Below are positions 1 to 13,600 of a DNA stretch of 64,000 nt, one piece after another. The DNA is from Plumapathes pennacea. Taxonomy: Eukaryota > Cnidaria > Anthozoa > Antipatharia > Myriopathidae. Location of the stretch: the NCBI GenBank assembly GCA_964036295.1, contig OZ038465.1, forward strand, positions 10,609,667 to 10,673,666. Reading direction: 5' to 3'. The notes under the pieces were generated by a model. The model was given only the letters and a program-made list of their open reading frames with translations, had not been told where the DNA came from and made no database searches. A program made the position numbers and the translations under genes. How positions within the stretch are numbered: the first letter of the stretch is position 1; every line of letters begins with the position of its first letter.

Positions 1-127
1 GTACCCCTAATACGTGGTGTTAAATCAGATGACACTGTTAATGGTGCCATGATCAAGCTCTTCTTCAGAAATGTTTGAGCTTCATGATTGGGGTCTAATT
101 GTCAAAATCATTGATGCCATGTTACAG

Positions 128-3100
128 GTGCAAAACGAGCGATGTGTGGTTTCTAGTTCAGGGGAAAATGATGTCTACCCACATTCTACATCTGAATATG
201 AATGGCGTGTTCAACAGGTATGGTAAATTTTGCGTGCTTACCAATAATATTTAGAATTATAATTTACCAACACTCAAAACCTTATTTTAGCAGCATTTTG
301 TTTTCCCACATCAAGTTTTAGTTGATTTATGTATCGTGTTATGTTTTACCTCGATGCTGTCGTACAGTCTAAAACTACTAACATTCCTTTGTTTGTCACA
401 GATTCCTCTGAAAGCAGGGCGCAACCTGATCACTTTCCAAGCAACTGGTATTACATATGAGGAGGTGGAAAAAAGAGAACCAGTGTTTATCAAATATGTG
501 CAGGTGCAAGGTATGTTAAAAGCCAATTTAAGGTTGCAACTACCCACAAGTGTTACTGGGTGCGTGCGTATGCATTATATAGAGGATGGAGTTACACAGT
601 GGTGTGAAGATATTGATTATATTTTTGAGTGGTAAAACAATATTTTATGAAATATGAGCATGGCTGTTGTTGAAGTTGTGATAAACAAAAATGTTATGTT
701 GATGATTTTGTTGATGATGATTATACAGTTATCATGTTTTTGTTGTTGATAATATCTTGTTCTTCAGTCTGTTATTGATAAAGTCATATTGTTTCAAAAT
801 TGTTGTTTACAGGTGTTTCCTTCACTTCTGAGTGCACTCCTTGTGATGCAGGAAAATATAATGATGAGGAAGCACAGGGCTTGTAAGTATAACAACAGTT
901 ATTAGTAAAAATCAACCCCTAGTGTTCTAATGCTAATCCTGCAATCTCATTGGCTATGCTACTTGTTATCTATCAGCCAATAGATGCCACATAACGAAAA
1001 CACGGTTTCACTTGGCCTCCATTTCATGTTTTTGTGAAGTTCTGGAAAAAGGATTCACAAAATTCACAGCTGAATGCAATTTCGAAGAAACTTAAGTGTG
1101 CTGCAAAATATACAGTGAAGATTCTCAACTGTAAGAAAATTTGTAGACTTTTGTGGAGATTTGTAGTGTCTGTAAGTTGTGTTATAATGATTGATGGTTC
1201 AACTTGTCTTGTGAAATACATATTATGTAAAATGTTTATTGAATGAACCCTAGAAATTGTCTTTACAAAATCATAAATGTAGAAGCTGCGAGGATCTTGA
1301 AACCAAAACATTTTTTCTTCTCCTCAGGTGCAAAGTTTGTCCAGCAAACACATTTTCTGAAACTGGTGCAGCAACATGTTCAAGTTGCAATCAGAAAACA
1401 GAGTATTCAAGTGAGTAGAGTTAAATTGTGTGAGATTGTCTTGCATCAATCAGATAAAAAGCAGACCTTGTCTATGATCCTTTGCATGCAAAGACATTAC
1501 AGGATTTTTATTCCCTCTTGTTCTTTCTGGGTGCTGATTGGCTGAGGGAACAAACCTGATCATAGGTATAGATTCCATGAAGTCTACCAAATCATAGAAA
1601 AGAAAGAGTACTGTTCAGGCTTTGGAATTTTGTGCAGGTGTTACAAGGCAGAGCTTTAATACTTACCATATACTAGAAATACAGTGTCCAGCAAAACCTG
1701 CATGTATTAAATTCCCCAAATTTTGATAACTAACAATAGTTATTTGATAAAGCTAACATTACCTGCTTCAGGAAGACACAGTTGCCCAAGAGCAAAGCAA
1801 AATTAAGAAAACTGTCCATTATGGTCTTACAGCGAAGTTCTTTATTCTAGTGCCTGGATCATCAAACTGCACTGACAGAAAGCCATGCACCAAGCTAGAC
1901 TTTTACCAGATGCGTACACCATGTGACAATGACCACAAGGTGGGATATGTGCTGTTACCTTTTTCTTGGGTTTGCTTGTTAATCACCAAGGGTCTAGTCC
2001 TTAATTTGGGCTTGGAAGTACAGTGGAACCCCGCCTTACGGGCCACCCCATTATTGTGGCCACCTCAATATTATATTTTTTTGGTCCTTTACAAACGCCC
2101 AGTTATTTTTTTTTTATCTGAAAATCTTGTCTGGCCACTACGTCCAACAGCGCCACTTTGAGTGATCAAGTTCAATTTTCTCCATCAGTTTTGGCAGCAC
2201 AAATATATCATACAGTAAGGAGAACTTGGTTTTTGATACCTTGCTCAGATGGTAGTTGATTAAACTATCAATTCTCACTACGTCACTCATACATTTTTCT
2301 CTTAAAAGGTTGGGAGAATCTGTATTTTGAACTTGGCAGTGAAAGGGTTAACTGAGGAGTGGGTTCGGTTGTTCATAGGATTAAAGTATATTTTAGTAGC
2401 TAATGCGTTATGTTCTTACTGCGTGGGACCAGACTCAGGTGAAATTCATGTGGACGGAGCCTAAGATCTGCCTTGAAGACTTGGACGGCGCTGTTAAACT
2501 GCCCGCCTCTGGAGCTAAGGAAGACTGCCCTCCCTGTAATCCTGGCATGTACTTCAACAACTCAGACTGTAACTTTTGTCCTGCCAATTACTTCAGTGAT
2601 GGAAAGAAAGGTACATAATTGGAGTTATCTACTAATCTATTTCGTAATCTTTAATGTGTAATTAAGAGGGAATTAACCTGGGGCCGTAATCACAAAACTT
2701 GCGTATGAGCGAAAATGTTCCCAAGTACATGACTCACGCATCGTACAGTAAGTACGGCTTATGTATACTGTTTTGCGTAAAGTAGATGATGACTGATAAC
2801 TGTCGAAAACCAAAACCAAAGCAATCACAGAGCCAACCAATTAGAAGTACGAGCAAAACCAAAACCAAAACCAAGTAATTACATTGGTTTTATTATCCAA
2901 TCAGCAGTACGAGAACACGCCATCGCGCACTTGCTGTTTCGCGTGAGAATATCGCAACAAGGTTTTGCTTTGGCTCTTGATTGGCCAAGAAAGTTTCTAA
3001 ACTCGTTAGGACCAATCGGAAAGCGTAACACAACGCCAAACCAAAGCAATCACACGATTACTTTCGACAGTCATGCCAAAACGGCTCAGGCATGCGTAAG

Positions 3101-6100
3101 GGCCTGGTCGCACTAGGAAGTTTAGTCGATAATAACTCCTCATCGAGAGCAATACGACGGCTTTTTTAATGTTTTGGTAGCAACTTGTTGCCACATATTT
3201 CTGGTGACCAGCGTTATTTGCACTTCAAATGATGCAAATGTTCATATTAATGTCGTTAAAGTTACGAGTGCAACCGGAGCCTAAGTCATTGCTCTGAGGC
3301 ATAAGTCGTACTTTACGAACATTTTTGTTGGCACACAAGTTTTGTGAATCTGGCCCCTGTCAGACAGTCTTTTTGTCTTTGTTTATCTCCGGCTGCCAGA
3401 CTGCAGCCTTCATCTGATGTCTTTTGTAATTTGGCTGTTTTTATCAGATACTAAAACCCATGACCCAGCTGATGTACATTACAGTCATGTGTGCTGTTTC
3501 TTGAACTGAACTCTTGTACCTTTTGCTTTCAGAGAAATGTGAAAAGTGCCCTGTCTCCACCACTCCAGTGTATGGCTATGACCTACGATGGTGGCACACT
3601 ATCCCATCACACATGACAGCCCACTGCTTCTCCGTGTCAAGTAAGGGCACGTTATTACATTAGTCAGACATGTTCCCCGGAGCATGCCACCAAAAAAAAA
3701 TGGAACCCAATTGTCATCACCAGTCATAGATAGAGATAGATACCTCTATTTTGATAGGGTAATTCTTTAAGCTTATAGAAAATAAACTGCTATCATTAGA
3801 GGCCCTATATTAGAAAACATTCAGTTAGAAGAAAAACGTCTTTGTAACTGAAATAATACATCGACTTAGAGAGGAGTGACAAAAATAATAGTACTTTCAT
3901 CTGATGAAGACTTCGAAGACGACTACTGCTGAAATACTTGAAACATCAGCCACAAGAACAGTATTTCTGAAGACTACCGTACTCTTATGCTGTGACATGA
4001 CATCACTTTACAACTCTAGTAACTTTTATGTAATATATTTAAAATCAAGTGTGTATTCTCTGGGTTCGTTTCCAGACAGGGGTTGTGCGTCGAAAGTGGG
4101 ATGGCAGCCGTACGGCACATACCTGAGCAGCGGATTCAATCACGCTGATGACGTGTACCTTGTGCTGCACCTCAAAGTTGCCGGATTCATGAAACCCCAC
4201 AATTTGGCGAATGCTAAGGCTGGACAGTACGGTACCATAACTTTCACTTTTGACATGGAATGCACTGGAAACTGCATCATGCGCTTCAAACAGGTAGTCC
4301 TAACTTTCTCCTGCATTGCCATTACAGTTTATCTACTTTCATCTTGTGTCATATAATAAACATATCTTATTAGACACTTTTAAAAGTGTGTAGTACGGCT
4401 GTATATTTTTATGAGTCATGATAAGTTATTTATTATCCAACTCCCTTAGAAACGTGCAAATACCGTGATTTGTTGTTGTTCCTTAGTTACGTGCAATATG
4501 GCTGTATATTTTGCATGTTACTAAGGGGTTATTTGCACGTTACTATGCGATGTTCGCACGTTGATAAGGGAATTGGATAATTAAAGTGATTTTATAGTAA
4601 ACTAGAGACTGTGTAACTCACTTTTTTGTGTGTTTTGTTTTCTCGTTTTGCAGTCAAGACTTTACGCTGGCTCATCCAACACTATCCAGACCTGGAAAGG
4701 AGGGCACACTAAAGAGAAATACCAGTATGTATTAAAAAAATGATTAAAATAAGACAAACTGCACCCTATCCCTGACCAAAACACAGTGCTATTTCCTTAA
4801 TTCAGACAAATGCAAATCAGAGTTATGCCCTATGGGATGAAAGCACACGTGAAATTTGTGCTGGAGTTTCATTTCCTGAATTGCCGTTTTATTTTATTTT
4901 ATTTTATTTTATTTTATTTTATTTTATTTTATTTTATTTTATTTTTTTGCGTTTTCGCGTGAACCTATTTTTGGGAATTTGATTTCAGACTTTTCAAATT
5001 TTTGCGGATCTCGTCTTGAATTGAATTAATTAATATAGTGTTTACCTCTGTAACCGATTGATAAAGTTGCATTAAATTAATTTATTAATTTAAAATGGTT
5101 GCAGATTTCATGAATGACATGTACAGCATTTGTGAACTTTTTGCTTTACTCAGTGAAACGCAGTAAGAGGTTTGGCGTGTGGTCAGGAGTCTGAACAACT
5201 TTAATAACACTGGAACAAATCTGTGATTACTATTTTCTAAGTTGGAGCAAGTGTGAGGACGCCCGAATATTGACTTACCGCAATAAATTACATTGTTTTT
5301 TGTCGATTCTTTTAGATACATCATAACAACAGAGTTTGCGACGAAATTCACTTGGACTTTCCAGAAGGTGGATTCTGATAGAGACTTGGATGGAGTCACA
5401 TACACAGTCCCAGACGACAGGTGAGTCTAATAATGAGTTGGGTCAAGACACAAATTCAGTCCCAAAGGTTGACTGTAAGACCCTTTTTCTTTATTAGCGC
5501 GTCTGTTGTACTCCTGTCATTCTGCCTGCTTGTTTGTTTGTTTCTATTTGTCATTCTGTCTGCTTGTTTGTTTGTTTTTTTGTTTGTCTGTTCCTCTCTG
5601 TCATTCCGCCGGCTTGTTTCTCGTTTGTTTTGTTTGTTTGTCTTTGTCAGTTTGCCTGTATGTTTGTTTGCGTGAACTTTCTCGGCATTACCTGCGGACT
5701 AGTCTAATCGATGGAAAATGTGATTGATTGATAAATAAATAAAGGGTGGCAGTTAACGCTTGAAACGTTGGCCTACACCACTTTTACGACGTTTGTAAAG
5801 CATATCCACATTGAATTTCTGTTGACACATTTTACGTTTTATCTCTACGCTAACGCGGATCAAATTTAGTTCTCACATAGAAACTAGTATTCCACTGTAT
5901 CTGATGTTTGTCTGCTTGCCTGCCTGAGTTGTTCTAACTTTGCTGTAACATTTTAGGTTCAACATTTACTACATCAACGTCACCAACACAGTAGACGGTG
6001 GAGCAGCCCAGTGTAAAGAGTGCCCTGTCACCTCCGGCAGCTCCGGGTGAGTCAGCTGTGAGCAGCGAGAGACAAAATATTAAAACGTTGAACTTCGCCA

Positions 6101-8281
6101 GCTGATATGGCAACTGACACGGGATATGGGAAGCTCGGGTAGAAACCTGCAAACAAACCGCGATTAATGGTCCTGTTGCACTCTTGCACACACCTCCAGT
6201 AGTATGCATGCACACACGCGCGCCAGCGTACAAACAATTTTGGTGTCGTCTAATTATTGTGTTAGTGATCTGTTTCCTGAATCTTTTAATCATTTATTCT
6301 AGTTGCATGTCGTGCCCAGACGGCCATTATGTTGACCGCAAGGCGAAGAAATGTGAACCCTGTCCTGAAAGTGAGTTGACTAAAACTAAGTAGCTAACTT
6401 GCTTGACTACAGTAAGTCTACTGAAGTCTGAATAACAGTTGCACAGATGACAATCTTTGGCAAACGTTCGCCCTTTTAAGCTTATTTCGTTTGTTCCTTC
6501 AGAAGGACATTCGTTCTCTTCATTTATGTTTCGCGTTGGTTAACGCAAATCCACGCATTTACTAGGATCTCTAAACAACATCACCTGGAAGGACATTAAC
6601 ATTGGGAGAAGTTTTAACAGAGTGTTTCCCAGGGAAGGGTGGGAGGTAGTGTTTTCTGCTCATAATTTTGCGTTGGGGTTCTCAAGACCCCCCATTTTAC
6701 TCCTCCCCCCTCCCAACCTGACCCTAGTAGTTTCGATCTTTTCATACCTTTTTCAGACCTGTCTACCAAATTTATTGTCCACATTTCTCGTCTCATCAAA
6801 ATCTCAAACCAAAACGACGAAACCTATACCCTATTGCAGACCAAACAATACCCCTAGGGCGGTACATAACCGATATAGGTGGTTCCTAGGTGAGTTGACG
6901 AAAATACGACGAGCTCTATGTGTTGTAATATATGTTTAATTTGTCCTGCAGATACCTATCTGAATGTGGAGGATCCGTATGGTCGTCAAGCCTGCAAACC
7001 ATGCGGCCCGGGCTTGATCAGGTATTTCTTTTTTTTTTTTTTTTTCTTTTTCTTTTTTTTTTGTTTTACAGTCCACAGCTCTGTCAACATACTTGTGTTT
7101 ACTAACTTAATCGTACCTATACTCGAACCATTTTTTGTTTAAACGTTCAGAATTGATAAGAATTTTGTACTGTTTCCTGTTTTCAGCGCCGAAGGATCTG
7201 TGTCGTGTCATTCCAACTGCAAGTTCGAGTCCCTCAAGTTTATGAGGACTTTCAACTTCTCAATGCTGAATGGGTTAGTTTATCCATCTTCTGTACAACT
7301 AGTTGACTACAGGATGTCCACACTAGCAGAACAAGCCTAATTTACTTTACTGAAAACATTATTTAATCCGCGAACTACTGCATAACATCCATACCTCGTT
7401 TCTATGTCCCCCCCGCGACTCTAATCGTAGAGGTCTAACCAACTGCTGTTGTTATTATTGTTGTTGTTGGCTTTTTTGTTGTCGTGGTTTCAGATTATTT
7501 CGGTTGAATATTTTTCGATTTGTGGTCACAATGGGCTGACTGTCTTTGTTTACAGTTTGTTTACCACTTGTTTGTTTGTTTCTGTTCATCTAGATCTCAT
7601 AGGGTGGTGGGGCCGAATACGTTCACTTCCCGTGGATCACGTTATTATCACGTGTTCAACATCGCGCTGTGTAACCACCCGGAACAGAAGGCCATTTGCA
7701 CGAGCAACGTCAGCGCCATGACTGGGGCCGAGGTGGGCTGGAATGAAGTTCACACGTAACTAGTTTCGCGCGGAGCCTCGACACAAACCAAGTTTAGCCA
7801 CTTTTTAAACAAAAATCAAAAATTTGTTTCTCCCTTCACAATTTGAGTTCAGAGATGCTGAGTCACTCGGGCAAGCTGACGATATTCTGTATTTTTTATG
7901 TTATGCTTTACATTTTTTGTCACTTTCGGTAATTAGCGATCATCAAACGTTACTACTTACTTTTAAACTTTTTCATAGAGAACAAACCCCATTTTTGTGT
8001 GCACAGCTTCTGTTTCATGGAAATGTATTGACTATAAACTAACGTTTTCGTCGCCTCTTTTTATTAAGCTTCCAACAGTTGGAGTTACAAGAAATTACAG
8101 ACATCATTTGTTTTCATTTATAGGAAACGTTCAACATCACTTCGTCCATTTGCCGTTCGACCATGATTCCTGGGCAGAAACTGCTGTCCACTCAACTTTT
8201 AAGGTGACTCTACAACTTTTTGCCCATTTGAGCAAATTTTGTGTTTGTGTGTTTTGTTTGGTTTGGTTTGGTTTGGTTTTT

Positions 8282-8312
<31 letters not shown>

Positions 8313-10650
8313 ATTTGTTTGGTTTGGTTTCTCAGTTGTTTCATTCTTGGTTTGTTTGTTTATACTGTTAGTTTGTTTTTTGGCCTGGTGTTTTGTTTGT
8401 AGTGTATTTTGGGTCATTTTTTCGTTGGTTGGTTGGTTGGTTGGTTTGGCTTTTTTGCTGGTTGGTTTGTTTTTCGTTGTTTGATTGGTTGGTTGGTTTG
8501 TTAGTTGTTTTCTTGTTGGTTGGTTAGTTTGGTTCCTTGTTGGTGGTTTGTTCATTTGACACTTTATTGTTTAATTGATTGATTCCTGGTTTAATGTCTT
8601 TTTGTTGGTTGGGTGGTTGTTTAGTTTGGTTCCTTCGTTGGTTGGTTGGTTGGTTGGTTCGTTGACATTTTGCTGTTAGATTGGTTTGTTGGTCTGGTTC
8701 CTTTTTGGTTTGTTATTGTGTTAGTTTATTATTTTGTTGCTTTGGTTCCTTCGTTGGTTGGTTGGTTTGTTGGTTTGTTGACATTTTGCTGTTAGATTGG
8801 TTTGTTGGTCTGGTTCCTTTTTGGTTTGTTATTGTGTTAGTTTATTATTTTGTTGCTTTGGTTCCTTCGTTGGTTGGTTGGTTTGTTGACATTTTGCTGT
8901 TAGATTGGTTTGTTGGTCTGGTTCCTTTTTGGTTTGTTATTGTGTTAGTTTATTATTTTGTTGCTTTGGTTCCTTCGTTGGTTGGTTGGTTTGTTGGTTT
9001 GTTGACATTTTGCTGTTAGATTGGTTTGTTGGTCTGGTTCCTTTTTGGTTTGTTATTGTTTTAGTTTATTATTTTGTTGCTTTGGTTCCTTATGTTCACG
9101 CGCACTTGGTTTTCTGTTGTTATAATACAGCTTGGGAGATCACCCCGAGGGAATATTTGAAAACGGCCCTGGCATCCAGGGCAACGTTATGAATCATGAT
9201 AACAACAACAGCAGCAAGAACAACACAGCTGTGAACAAGGAATCTGCAGCTGACGAGTCCATCTTTGTCAAAGACAATGGTACTTCCCCCTGTTTCTCTC
9301 GTTTTTCTTGTTCCTGTTATTTTTGTTCTTATTATCGCTCTTGATCTTCTTGGTCTTCCTGCTTTTCTTGTACTACGTGTACTTCGTGTTGTTAAAGGGG
9401 CAGTGTCATGAGAAGCGTATGCGCGCGCGTTTGGTCGAATCTTGAAAACATTCACCCAATGTTTTGAATCCAAGATGGCGTCCACAACGGCGGTGGATCT
9501 GCCACTCGATCGATCGCCGCCGTTGTGGACGCCATCTTGGATTTCAGACTTGACCTTGGGCGAATAATTTCAAGATTCGATCAAACGCGCGCGCATGCGC
9601 ATCTCATGGCACTGCCCCCTTAAAGCTCGCCTCGAAGTGTACTTCTCGTTCTTGTTCTTGTTCATCATCAGCATCGTTTTCCTTTCCTTTTTTGCTGCTG
9701 CTGCCACTTTCTTGCCTAAGAGAGTATGATTCGCGTGCTTGTGTGTGACCAAAGATTTCTAGGTTGTCACCGGATTAGTTATGTGGTCAGGAGTAGAAAA
9801 GCCTGTTTGTATACATTTGGGGTGGACTGCATAATCGTCCCAGTATGCACTTCATGTGCGTGTTTACTGAGTGGTTTTACGTTGTCCTGCAGGTCCAGTC
9901 AAGAATACCTCCATTGCCTTCACTTTCCGTTACAAGAGTCACGGGTGAGAAGCGTTAAAAACGTATCAGCTGTAAGCTTAAACCCTTTCATTCCCAAGAG
10001 TGATCAACTTCAAATTTCTCTTTCAGTCTCTCACCAGAGATATATCATACAGTAAGGAGAACTCGGCTTTTGATAGTTCGCTTAGATGGCAGATGATTGA
10101 AGGGAAAATTGCCTCGTGTAACATGACTTTAACAATTGCTTGTGTGTTTGAATGTTGCTATCGTGTTTTTGCTTGTTAATGTTTATGTTTGTTTGTTGCT
10201 GTCTTTCTAGGCATGTTTTTGACAGTTGTTTGTTTGTTTTTAGCCTCACTCCAGCTTGTCCTGTGGGTCAATCTGTATGGGTCACCTTGTTGTGCGATCC
10301 ATCTGCCAAAGATACGGTAAGTCAAAAGTATTTTTGATAAGAGCATGTTGAAGCTGAACTTTACCAAAAGACAACCGTCAGTTATCAGGCAGACACATGA
10401 ACACACGAAGACCAAAGATGAAAGTATTCAATACAATCTGTAATAAAATGTTCAAAACCTCAAAACAACCTGCAGCTGTTGTAGCTATTCCTATTCCGGG
10501 ATAGATCAAAGAAAAGCGCCATGAATTGTAACCTGACGCACTGGAAATATTGGGTTGTGTTTGAAGTGTATGAAACTTTAGTACACTGTCTTGGAATGGC
10601 CGGTGTGTGTAAAAACATCCGGGTACTACTTTCTTAACCTTTCGGTGTCG

Positions 10651-10681
<31 letters not shown>

Positions 10682-13600
10682 GTCTGCCTATCTGCAGGGC
10701 GCAATTGAACTGCCAACCAAGTGTCCTGATGGCACTTGTGACGGATGTCGGTAAGTGTCTGTGATGAAAATTATGACGCGCTATCTTGTGTAGACGTGAA
10801 ACATCCCACCTATACCTCCCCTCCCCTCCCCTCTCGTCTCCTCAGACTGTGTTGAGTGCAATATGTAACACGGCTTAGTCATTTCTGTTTTAACCGTGTG
10901 CTGATAGGTTTGTTTCTGCACGTTAGGTTCGAGTTTTTGTGGCGCACTCAGGAGGCATGCCCTGTCTGTTTTCCATCGGATTACAGGAAAGTCAGATCTT
11001 CTTGTGAGGTGAGTCAGGTTGTAAGTAAGTGGATGAGTGAGAAGCTCAGTGAGTAAGGGTGTGGATTGGTGAGAGCGTCAGTTGAAGGGTGGGTCAAGGG
11101 TGAGAGGATCAATGGGTGGGTGGGGTGGTGAGTGAATGATTTGGTGAGTGAGTTTGTGAGAAGATCAGTGGGTGGGTGGGGTGGGATGGAATGACTGGGT
11201 GGGTGAGTAAGTGAAAGCATCAGTGGGGAGTGAGTGAGTGAGAAGGTCAGTAGGTGGGTAGGGTTGTAAGTGAGAGGTTAAGTGGTTAGTTGGCGAGTAA
11301 GTGACACCATTTCAGCTGTGTGTTGTCTGCCTTTAAGAATCTTATTGTTTTCTGTTTTTCTTTTTGTGTGTGTAGCACGGCAAGAAATCCATTCATTACT
11401 TTTGGAAGGAACCGAAGTAAGTCGGGCGGATGAATCAAACACTACTTCGTATTCAACTTAACTACCTTCTGCGTTTCTCCCTTCTGTAATGCACACGAAG
11501 CCTCTTTTCTTTGTTCTATCCATTTCAACCTGACGTGATTTCCTTCGAATTGGTGGTGCATGTCAGAGCTTTGACGGTTAGGAATCGCCTTTCTTTCTCG
11601 AGTGGTGACGTAGTCACCGTGGCCCGAGCTGACGACGTCCAGTTGTTTAACACGCCGTTTCTGCTTGAGTTGTTGACACGTTTCTTTACCCTCAGGAGAG
11701 CAGTGATACTCGCTGTCCACGTGAGATTTAAATCGCTCACTGGCTTTTGTTTTGTATTTAGATTGTGCCACAACGGTGTCTCTCTGCCTAAAGTGAAAAC
11801 TTCCAAATGCACCATTTTTGAACAAAGTGTAGGCGCAGCAATGAAAGATTTCAAGGTGCGTTGACTTAATGACCTCTTGATAGCACCTGGCTGATCTAAA
11901 CCACACCATACAATCCACGCCATACTTCACTACACTCAGTAGACCGCGTCAAACTACACTGCACTACATAATACACTTCCCCCTCAACAAGCCATACGAA
12001 CCTGCACACCATAGTGCACTACGCCCACTACTTCACATCAAACTACATGACACCACAACTTAATACACTACACCACCTCATACCGTGCGAGCCTTGCACC
12101 ACACACACCTTGCCACACAACACAACACGTCAAACTACATCACATCACAACATAATACACCACACGATAGTACAGCACTTGTATTATTCTGCCACAGGAG
12201 GCGGGAAAAGCTCTTGTCAACCAGTTGTAGTACCACCTACAACACCCTATATTACTAACATCTTATCACCACTACTAACGACTTACAACTACTGACATTG
12301 AGACTTCTAACACTGCAATACTAGACTATACATATATCACAAATACTACTACTACTACTACTAATACTACTAATACTAATAATAATAATAATAATAATAA
12401 TACTACGCACTTGCCTTACTTTTTGTTCTGATTTTGTCTGCAGATCGCCCTTGGTGTCATAGCTGCCATTGTGGTTCTTATGTTGTTCTCAGTCTTTGCA
12501 CTTTGGTACAAGAATAGAAAGTAAGAATGCGCCTCAACTGCAGGACGGTTTTGTTTTACGTTGCCCCGTGACGTTGTTCAGTTGCTGAAATTCTCCTTTT
12601 TGTTCTCAGGTTGACGTACAAGTATCATCGTCTGGTGCACAATGCAAGTGGTTTGCCGGGGGAGTTGCCTCAGGTCGAGAAGTGCGCCATTGATGAAGGC
12701 GAAGAAGACGATGACGAGGAGGTACGAGTAATATGACAGTAATGTGGGGGAAATGGAGAGAACGAGAGGGCTAGAGGGAAGGAACTAAGATAAAGGGGGG
12801 TAACGAAGGGGAGAGGATAATAGAGCAGGAAAAGGGTGAGAAATGGATGAACGATACGTAAACAGGAAGGAGAGAGAATAGGGAAGCAAAAGGGTGGGAA
12901 AGAAAAGGCAGGAAAGGGAAGGAACTGAGACAAAGGGAGTAACGAGGGGAAGCATGGGTGTGGGGGAAAAAAGGCAGGCATTAACAGGAAGGAGAAAGTG
13001 GAAAGAGTGGGGTGGGGTGGGGGTAAAGGTTATGAAAAGAAGGCGAGAAGTGGGTGAACGGTACATAAACAAAGGAAGGGAGAAAGAGTGCGGGAAAGAA
13101 GAGACAGGCAAACAAGGAAAAAGGAAGGAAGGGGATAATAGAGCAGGAAAAGGGTAAGAAATGGATAAACGGTACGTAAACAAGAAGGAAGGTAGGAGAG
13201 AGAGCATAGGGAAGGAAAAGGGTGGGAAAGAAAGGACAGGCAAACAAGGTGGAAAGGGGTGAAATGAGAGGAACGGCACATAAAGAGGAAGGAAGAAAGA
13301 AGGAGAGAATGGAAGGAGTAGCAAGAAGGAAGGAAGGGAAAATGGAAATAGGGTAGCGATAAGGGAAGGGAAGGGAAGGAAGGAGGGAAAGAGAAGGCAC
13401 TGAGAATATGGAAGATTTGACAAACAGTGGTAAACAACTAAATAGGTGAGGACATGTTCGTAATTTTTTTGTCGGTAGGTACACTTCAGGATTGGTGCTA
13501 AAGACCGAGGCAAGAAGATCTTCAACAAACTGAAGAGCATGACTGGAAGCAGCAAGAAGGTGCGTTGAAGACCATTCTGCATTCACTGTTTTAGTTTCTA

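Larger units (their letters stand above)
813..3640 (+). other. ELAPOR: Cys-rich (GCC2/GCC3, ephrin-receptor-like) ectodomain block of ELAPOR
   Basis: Exons 3-7 encode serial CxxC modules: SECTPCDAGKY, LCKVCPANTF with CSSC, the NCTDRKPC linker, CPPCNPGMYF with CNFCPANYF, and CEKCPVSTTP. These are residues about 67-242 of the visible protein. Spacing and order match the extracellular Cys-rich region of ELAPOR1/2, which resembles GCC2/GCC3 repeats. Further CxxC modules follow in the exons at 5957-6046 (CKECP), 6303-6370 (CMSCPDGHYV, CEPCPE) and 6952-7021 (CKPCGPG). The exons are small and the boundaries are phase-consistent. The domain name is from family knowledge; the Cys pattern is read directly. 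Confidence 0.85.
7187..11008 (+). other. ELAPOR: Membrane-proximal, probable MRH-type (mannose-6-phosphate-receptor-homology) region of ELAPOR
   Basis: Exons 14-21 encode visible residues about 450-688, from CHSNCKFES through ALCNHPEQKAICTSN, TFNITSSICRSTMIPG, AFTFRYKSHG, WVTLLCDPSAKD and CPDGTCDGC to CPVCFPSDY. The Cys and aromatic pattern lines up with the membrane-proximal half of human ELAPOR proteins, described as MRH-like. The exon at 9131-9279 carries a species-specific Asn/Ser-rich insert (HDNNNSSKNN) where the vertebrate protein is different and shorter. The domain assignment is from family memory and should be confirmed with a profile search. Confidence 0.65.

Noticed and set aside
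1..127. Possible upstream ELAPOR exon at the left edge
   Set aside because: No donor-terminated open segment in phase with the exon at 128-217. Treated as intron.
3895..3960. Hammerhead-like words (ctgatga ... gaaa) near catctgatgaagacttcg
   Set aside because: The segment between the two conserved boxes does not form a convincing stem II and no flanking stems I/III were found. At most a decayed transposon 3' tail.
8199..9192. Long Phe/Val/Cys- or Asn/Lys/Thr-rich frames on both strands
   Set aside because: Translation of GT-rich micro- and minisatellite; the only real coding here is the exons at 8124-8203 and 9131-9279.
12670..13586. Overlapping Ser/Pro/Phe/Leu-rich frames up to 265 codons on the minus strand
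   Set aside because: They arise from the pyrimidine strand of a polypurine minisatellite and run over a real plus-strand exon (13479-13559).
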